Shown one piece after another: positions 59,649 through 64,000 of a stretch of 64,000 nt of DNA. The notes beneath the pieces are model-generated. The model was not told the origin of the DNA and made no database searches. It worked only from the letters and a program-made list of their open reading frames with translations. Location of the stretch: contig JABMLH010000003.1 of the NCBI GenBank assembly GCA_013205085.1, forward strand, positions 186,001 through 250,000, in the 5' to 3' direction. The stretch comes from Microbacteriaceae bacterium VKM Ac-2854 (lineage in GTDB: Bacteria; Actinomycetota; Actinomycetes; Actinomycetales; Microbacteriaceae). The first letter of the stretch is position 1. Every line of letters starts with the position of its first letter. A program made the position numbers and the translations under genes.

Positions 59649-60133
59649 TGGCCGCTCGTTCCGGTCCGGGCACGCCCGCGACGGTCGCGTTGACCGCCGC
59701 GGGCATCCCGTTCACCCCACACGAGTACGTGCACGATCCGGCTGCGACGAGCTTCGGGCTGGAGGCCGCCGAGGCGCTGGGCGTCGAAGCCGACCGCGTC
59801 TTCAAGACGCTGTTGGCGGATGTGGACGGCCGGCTGGTCGTGGCCGTTGTGCCGGTCACCGGCAAGCTCGGTCTCAAAGAACTCGCCGCGGCCGTCGGCG
59901 GCAAGAAGGCGGTGATGGCGGATCCGAGACTCGCGGAACGCAAGACCGGTTACGTCGTGGGCGGCATCAGCCCCGTCGGTCAGAAGACCCCGCTGGCGAC
60001 CGTCCTCGACGAGACGGTGGACCTCTGGGACACCGTCTTCGTCTCCGGCGGCCGCCGCGGCTTCGACATCGAGCTGACGCCGGCCGACCTCGCTCGCATC
60101 ACGGCCGCAACCCTCGCCCCGATCGCCGCCTGA
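59648..60133 (+). CDS. ybaK: Cys-tRNA(Pro) deacylase YbaK/EbsC family
   Basis: A 161-residue editing hydrolase that clears mischarged Cys-tRNA(Pro). It shows the YbaK layout: HEYVHDP near residue 25, DRVFKTLLADVDG with the key Lys, VVPVTGKLGLKELAAAVGGKKA and GYVVGGISPVGQK. Coupled to glgX by TGATG overlap although functionally unrelated. Confidence 0.92.
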   Translation: MAARSGPGTPATVALTAAGIPFTPHEYVHDPAATSFGLEAAEALGVEADRVFKTLLADVDGRLVVAVVPVTGKLGLKELAAAVGGKKAVMADPRLAERKTGYVVGGISPVGQKTPLATVLDETVDLWDTVFVSGGRRGFDIELTPADLARITAATLAPIAA

Positions 60134-60143
60134 CCGCTTCGGA

Positions 60144-60284
60144 CTACTTCTTCTTCACCCGCGCGCTGACGACGTCCTCGTGCGAGATGCCGCCGCTCGA
60201 CTTCGCCTTCTTGTCGAGGCGCTTCTCTTTGAGCGTCTTCGCCGCGGGCTTCGCGACGGCCTTCCGGGATGACTTCTCGGCCAT
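60144..60284 (-). CDS. 46-residue lysine-rich basic protein
   Basis: A short gene with GGAGGAACG 6 bp before its ATG at 60284. The product MAEKSSRKAVAKPAAKTL... is about one-third lysine/arginine, hydrophilic and without membrane segments, ending HEDVVSARVKKK. It resembles small basic proteins often seen, unnamed, in Microbacteriaceae. RNA or DNA binding is plausible from charge only. It converges with ybaK 10 bp away. Confidence 0.7.
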   Translation of the reverse strand: MAEKSSRKAVAKPAAKTLKEKRLDKKAKSSGGISHEDVVSARVKKK

Positions 60285-60359
60285 GGGATTCGTTCCTCCG
60301 TCGAGAGCCAGCGTGACCCTGTAGCTGAAGGCTACGCCCTTCGGGCCCGACCGACGTCA

Positions 60360-60422
60360 CGACCACTTGTGAGGAGTGGCGCTCCCCGAGTTCGGGGAAG
60401 CACCACTTCTCACAAGTGGTCG
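60360..60422. repeat. Long palindrome 3' of glgP
   Basis: Outer arms CGACCACTTGTGAGGAGTGG and CACTTCTCACAAGTGGTCG pair over about 23 bp with G-U exchanges, and an inner TCCCCGA/TCGGGGA stem continues the same axis. It starts 11 bp after the glgP stop on the minus strand. It may be a terminator or a member of the dispersed palindrome set, although its sequence differs from families A and B. Confidence 0.75.
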
Positions 60423-60433
60423 AGCGCTCAACT

Positions 60434-63013
60434 TCAGCTCGCGACCGCGATCAGCCCCAACTCCGAGGACGACGCCAGCAGCTCGTTCCGCGGCACGATC
60501 CGCACGGAGTACCCGAACGGCCCCGAGCGGTCCAGCGCCACGGTGCCGTAGTACTGCGTCTGGCCCGACGCATCCGCCGTCACGTGCCGCCCCGCCTCCG
60601 CCGACAACTCCAAGTCGCTGACGCGCACGTCGCGCAGCACATCGCCCTCGTCGCTGGAGCCGTAGACGACCTGCACCGAGACGTCGTCGGGCGTCAGCCC
60701 GCCCAGCGACACCCGCGCGCGGATGCGCAACTCGTCGCCGAGCTGCGGCACCGCGTCGATCCCGCCCGATTCCACGTAGTCCACAGCGACGGACGCCCAC
60801 GCGTCGCGCACGCGGCGCTTCCAGACCGCCAGCTCCTTCGCCGCGGCGTAGTGGTCGTGCGAGATCGTGCGCTCGGCCAGCGCGGCCGGCCGGTACAGCT
60901 GCTCGACGTACTGGCGCACCATCCGCTCGGCGGACAGCTCGGGCGAGAGCGTCGACAGCGTGTGCCGGATGGAGGCGACCCAGCGCTCCGGGACGCCGTC
61001 ATCGTTGCGCTTGTAGAAGCGCGGCGCGACGTCGTGCTCGATCAGGTCGTACAGCGCGTTCGCCTCCAGCGTGTCGCGCTCGGCGGAGTCGATGGCGCGG
61101 TCGGAGGACGGGATCGCCCAGCCGTTCTCGCCGTCGTAGTACTCGTTCCACCAGCCGTCGAGAATGGAGAGGTTCAGCGAGCCGTTCAGGGCCGCCTTCA
61201 TCCCGGAGGTGCCGCAGGCCTCGAGCGGGCGCAACGGGTTGTTCAGCCAGACGTCCGTACCCGGGTAGAGCAGCTGAGCCATCGCGATGTCGTAGTCGGG
61301 CAGGAAGACGATGCGGCGACGCAGCTCGGGCTCCTGGGCGAACTGCACCAGCTTCTGGATCAGCCGCTTGCCCTCCTCGTCGGCGGGATGCGACTTGCCG
61401 GCGATCACGATCTGCACCGGCCGCTTCTTGTGCGTGAGCAGCGCGCGCAGACGCTCGGGGTCGTGCAGCATCAGCGTCAGGCGCTTGTAGGTCGGCACGC
61501 GGCGGGCGAAGCCGATCGTGAGTACCTCGGGATCGAGCAGCTCGTCGAGCCATGACGGCACGAGTCCGCCGGGGTTCTGCTGCAGCCAGGACGCTTTCAT
61601 CCGCCGGCGCGCGTCGTGCACGAGCTGCTCGCGCATCGAACGGCGCACGTTCCAGATGTCGGCGTCGCTGACCGCGGGCGAGGCCCAGTCCGCGGTCGTG
61701 GTGTCCTCGGTGCCGAGCTTCTCGACCGCGAGCGCGGTCAGCATCGGATCGGTCCAGGTCTGCGCGTGCACGCCGTTGGTGACCGACTGGATCGGCACAT
61801 CCGCGTTGTCGAAGCCCGGCCAGAGTCCCGAGAACATACCGCGGCTGACCTCGCCGTGCAGCTTCGAGACGCCGTTGGCGCGCTGGCCGAGGCGCAGACC
61901 CATCACGGCCATGTTGAAGACGTGGTCGGATCCGCCCGGGTAGTTCTCGGCACCGAGGCCCAGCACGTCGTGCACGTCGACGCCCGGCAGCAGATCGGTG
62001 GAGAAGTACGCCTCGATCAGCGAGCGGTCGAAGCGGTCGATCCCCGCGGGTACCGGGGTGTGCGTGGTGAACACCGTGCCGGCGCGGACCACCTGCAGCG
62101 CCTCGTCGAAGCCGAGGCCGGCGCCGATGAGGTCGGAGATTCGCTCCAGCCCGAGGAAACCGGCGTGGCCTTCGTTGGTGTGGAACACCTCGGGCGCCGT
62201 CGTTCCGGAGATCTCGGCCCAGAGTTTCAGCGCGCGGACTCCGCCGATGCCCAGCAGCAGCTCCTGCAGCAGGCGGTGCTCGCCACCGCCGCCGTACAGG
62301 CGGTCGGTCACGTTGCGCAGCGAATCCTCGTTCTCGGGGATGTCGGTGTCGAGCAGCAGCAGCGTGATCCGGCCGACCGCGGCCTGCCAGACCCGCGCGT
62401 ACAGCGCGCGCCCGCCGGTGAGCGAAAGCACCACCCGAGCGGGCGAGCCGTCCGCGAGGCGGAGCACGCGCAGCGGCAGGCCGTCGGGGTCGAGCACGGG
62501 GTAGCTCTCCTGCTGCCAGCCGTCGGCCGAGATGCCCTGGGTGAAGTACCCCGCGCGGTAGAACAGGCCGACGCCGGTGAGCGGCAGGCCGAGGTCGGAG
62601 GCCGCTTTGAGGTGGTCGCCAGCGAGGATGCCGAGGCCGCCGGAGTACTGCGGCAGTGCGGCCGCGATGCCGAACTCGGGCGAGAAGTAGGCGATGCGCT
62701 GGGGAGCATCCTCCGGCAGCGACTGGTACCAGCGCGGCTCCGAGAGGTAGTGGTTCAGTTCGTCGCGGGTTCGGTTGGCCCACTCCACGAAGCCGTGGTC
62801 GCCCGCGAGTTCGCGCAGACGGTCGGTGCCGACGGCCCCGAGCAGCGAGACCGGGTCGTTCTCGCAGGCGGCCCACGCCTCCGGATCGATGTGCTGGAAG
62901 ACGCGTCGCGTGGGCTCGTGCCACGACCAACGCAGATTCGAAGCGAGGTCTCCCAGCGCTCCCAATTCCTCCGGCAGAACGGTTCGGACAGTGAACCTAC
63001 GAATCGCCTTCAC
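60434..63013 (-). CDS. glgP: Alpha-glucan phosphorylase (GT35, DUF3417 N-terminus)
   Basis: An 859-residue PLP-dependent phosphorylase that releases glucose-1-phosphate from glycogen or related glucans. An N-terminal DUF3417 region (LGDLASNLRWSWHEPTRRVF) is followed by YFSPEFGIAAALPQYSGGLGILAGDHLK, HTNEGHAGFL and the PLP-Lys region EACGTSGMKAALNG. GTG 63013 has AAAGGG 7 bp upstream and is favoured over ATG 63019. It diverges from glgE across 244 bp. Confidence 0.95.
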   Translation of the reverse strand: MKAIRRFTVRTVLPEELGALGDLASNLRWSWHEPTRRVFQHIDPEAWAACENDPVSLLGAVGTDRLRELAGDHGFVEWANRTRDELNHYLSEPRWYQSLPEDAPQRIAYFSPEFGIAAALPQYSGGLGILAGDHLKAASDLGLPLTGVGLFYRAGYFTQGISADGWQQESYPVLDPDGLPLRVLRLADGSPARVVLSLTGGRALYARVWQAAVGRITLLLLDTDIPENEDSLRNVTDRLYGGGGEHRLLQELLLGIGGVRALKLWAEISGTTAPEVFHTNEGHAGFLGLERISDLIGAGLGFDEALQVVRAGTVFTTHTPVPAGIDRFDRSLIEAYFSTDLLPGVDVHDVLGLGAENYPGGSDHVFNMAVMGLRLGQRANGVSKLHGEVSRGMFSGLWPGFDNADVPIQSVTNGVHAQTWTDPMLTALAVEKLGTEDTTTADWASPAVSDADIWNVRRSMREQLVHDARRRMKASWLQQNPGGLVPSWLDELLDPEVLTIGFARRVPTYKRLTLMLHDPERLRALLTHKKRPVQIVIAGKSHPADEEGKRLIQKLVQFAQEPELRRRIVFLPDYDIAMAQLLYPGTDVWLNNPLRPLEACGTSGMKAALNGSLNLSILDGWWNEYYDGENGWAIPSSDRAIDSAERDTLEANALYDLIEHDVAPRFYKRNDDGVPERWVASIRHTLSTLSPELSAERMVRQYVEQLYRPAALAERTISHDHYAAAKELAVWKRRVRDAWASVAVDYVESGGIDAVPQLGDELRIRARVSLGGLTPDDVSVQVVYGSSDEGDVLRDVRVSDLELSAEAGRHVTADASGQTQYYGTVALDRSGPFGYSVRIVPRNELLASSSELGLIAVAS

Positions 63014-63222
63014 GCGCATTCCCTTTCGTCGCCGCACCCGCAGGGATCCGCGGTACAGCGGGGTCCGGACGACGTGGCGGCGTGTGCTGCCCCGCGAGCG
63101 CTCGGCAAGGATATCCGACCGACGGGAAACGGTTGCACACCGACAGATGACGGCTGCATTGCCCGGCGGATCGGGGCCGAATAGCAGGCCCGGGCACAAC
63201 ACGCCCACCCGGCGCAACCGGC

Positions 63223-63251
63223 GTGCCAAAGCAAGCCCGTATGGGTACTGT
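63223..63251 (+). promoter_or_regulatory. Candidate leaderless promoter of glgE
   Basis: GTGCCA (63223-63228), a 17-bp spacer and TACTGT (63246-63251) lie six bases before the glgE GTG. No ribosome site is present. This is the same leaderless layout as at glgX. Confidence 0.4.
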
Positions 63252-63257
63252 CGACCT

Positions 63258-64000
63258 GTGGCTAAGACTCCAGAAGGCAAGGGCGCCCGGGGGGCCAGGA
63301 CGGCTCGTTCCGCAGCCGCCGTGACTCCCGCATCCGCTCCGACGACGACCATCACCGAGCCCGCGAAGGGAACGACGACTCCGGACTACGCAGCCGTGGC
63401 TGGCCGGATCCCGATCTTCGACCTCTCTCCTCAGCTCAACGACGATCTCTGGCCGGCGAAGGCCTTCGCCGGCGAGGTGGTGCCGTTCGCGGCGACCGCC
63501 TTCCGCGAGGGTCACGATCTGATCGGCGTCGACCTGCTGCTGATGGATCCGCGGGGGGTGCAGACGCAGTACCGCATGAACCCGCTCGCGCCCGGCACCG
63601 ACCGCTGGGGCCGCCTCGTGCTGCTCGGCGAGGCGGGCACCTGGAAGTACCGGATCCAGGCCTATGCCGACGACTACGCGACCTGGCTGCACAACGCCGA
63701 GGTGAAGATCCCCGCCGGCCTCGATATCGAGGTCACCTTCGCGATCGGCGTCGAGCTGCTCACGCGCGGAGCATCGGATGCGAAGCGCAGCGACGCCGAA
63801 CGCGCGATGCTGCGGGATGCGGCGACGCGGGTCGCGGATGCCGCGCTGCCGAACGCCGAGCGCCTTGCCGCGGCGACCGACGCCGCCGTGCACGGCATCG
63901 TGCTCGCCCGCCCGATCTACAGCCTGCCCACGCTCTCCGCCACGCGCAGCATCACGGTGGAGCGAACGCGCGCCGGCGTGGGCGCCTGGTACGAGTTCTT
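63258..64000 (+). CDS. glgE: Alpha-1,4-glucan:maltose-1-phosphate maltosyltransferase, 5' part
   Basis: The first 247 codons of GlgE, cut by the window end. After a basic, Ala/Thr-rich leader of about 48 residues comes the N-terminal domain GRIPIFDLSPQLNDDLWPAKAFAGEVVPF, VDLLLMDPRG and TWKYRIQAYADDYATW, which is diagnostic of GlgE. The enzyme extends alpha-glucan from maltose-1-phosphate in the trehalose-to-glycogen route. The start is GTG 63258. Divergent from glgP, so opposite branches of glucan metabolism share one control region. Confidence 0.92.
   Translation, partial: MAKTPEGKGARGARTARSAAAVTPASAPTTTITEPAKGTTTPDYAAVAGRIPIFDLSPQLNDDLWPAKAFAGEVVPFAATAFREGHDLIGVDLLLMDPRGVQTQYRMNPLAPGTDRWGRLVLLGEAGTWKYRIQAYADDYATWLHNAEVKIPAGLDIEVTFAIGVELLTRGASDAKRSDAERAMLRDAATRVADAALPNAERLAAATDAAVHGIVLARPIYSLPTLSATRSITVERTRAGVGAWYEF

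Overview
The window is a chromosomal segment from a high-GC actinobacterium, most likely a member of the Microbacteriaceae (my inference). GC is roughly 70% by eye, not computed. Supporting signs are paired clpP genes beside clpX, a trigger factor with an acidic/lysine-rich tail, a relative of the mycothiol-dependent DsbA-type reductase Rv2466c, GlgE (maltosyltransferase) next to glycogen phosphorylase, an NAD+ DNA ligase with an inserted basic segment, and several small proteins I associate with this family. I see no phage, insertion sequence, CRISPR array, plasmid gene or classical defence system. It reads as ordinary core genome with unusual repeats and regulatory elements in the gaps.

Layout. 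1-7.2 kb: the end of an M3 peptidase, a BenE-type transporter, then the proteostasis block clpX, clpP2, clpP1 and tig, all on the minus strand. 7.2-16.8 kb: tRNA-Pro and tRNA-Gly, a small AraC-type HTH protein, a gamma carbonic anhydrase, an operon of multicopper oxidase, sensor kinase and response regulator, then dps, an amidohydrolase, an endonuclease VIII-type glycosylase, rpiB and a DsbA-like protein. 16.9-28.6 kb: pepN, an MscS channel, group II truncated haemoglobin, an FAD dehydrogenase, two acyl-CoA thioesterases, ettA, a lipoprotein, ssb and msrA. 28.7-36 kb: small and hypothetical genes, tRNA-Arg, orn, tRNA-His, a mini-zincin, and a complete TPP-riboswitch-controlled ykoE-ykoD-ykoC thiamine/HMP ECF importer. 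36-45.8 kb: GerW-like protein, exonuclease/phosphatase-family protein, dinB, M20 peptidase, fatty-acid CoA ligase, PspC protein and a GNAT-ASCH fusion. 45.9-57.5 kb: gatCAB, an intact and a degenerate phosphoesterase, ligA, mnmA, a six-copy 83-bp repeat array and a cysteine desulfurase. 57.6-64 kb: the glycogen/trehalose branch glgX, glgP and glgE (cut by the window end), with a Cys-tRNA(Pro) deacylase.

Genes that work together: ClpX feeds ClpP1P2. The multicopper oxidase, kinase and regulator overlap in one transcription unit and may form an envelope copper or redox response. YkoE/D/C form one importer switched by thiamine pyrophosphate. GatCAB makes Gln-tRNA(Gln) and/or Asn-tRNA(Asn). The cysteine desulfurase could supply sulfur to MnmA. 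GlgX, GlgP and GlgE handle alpha-glucan.

The features most worth a second look are non-coding: an exactly 83-bp-periodic array of six predicted hairpins between the cysteine desulfurase and mnmA; two families of dispersed palindromic repeats sitting just 3' of minus-strand genes; an operator-like palindrome on an apparently leaderless glgX promoter; and a Shine-Dalgarno-sequestering hairpin after the TPP aptamer. On the protein side the notable items are a catalytically stripped phosphoesterase paralogue, a GNAT-ASCH fusion, a monothiol version of a mycothiol-linked reductase, and two genes of 36 and 46 codons that are easily missed. Intergenic stretches not listed as features (for example 27796-28011, 28540-28747 and 7268-7477) showed me nothing beyond possible promoters.
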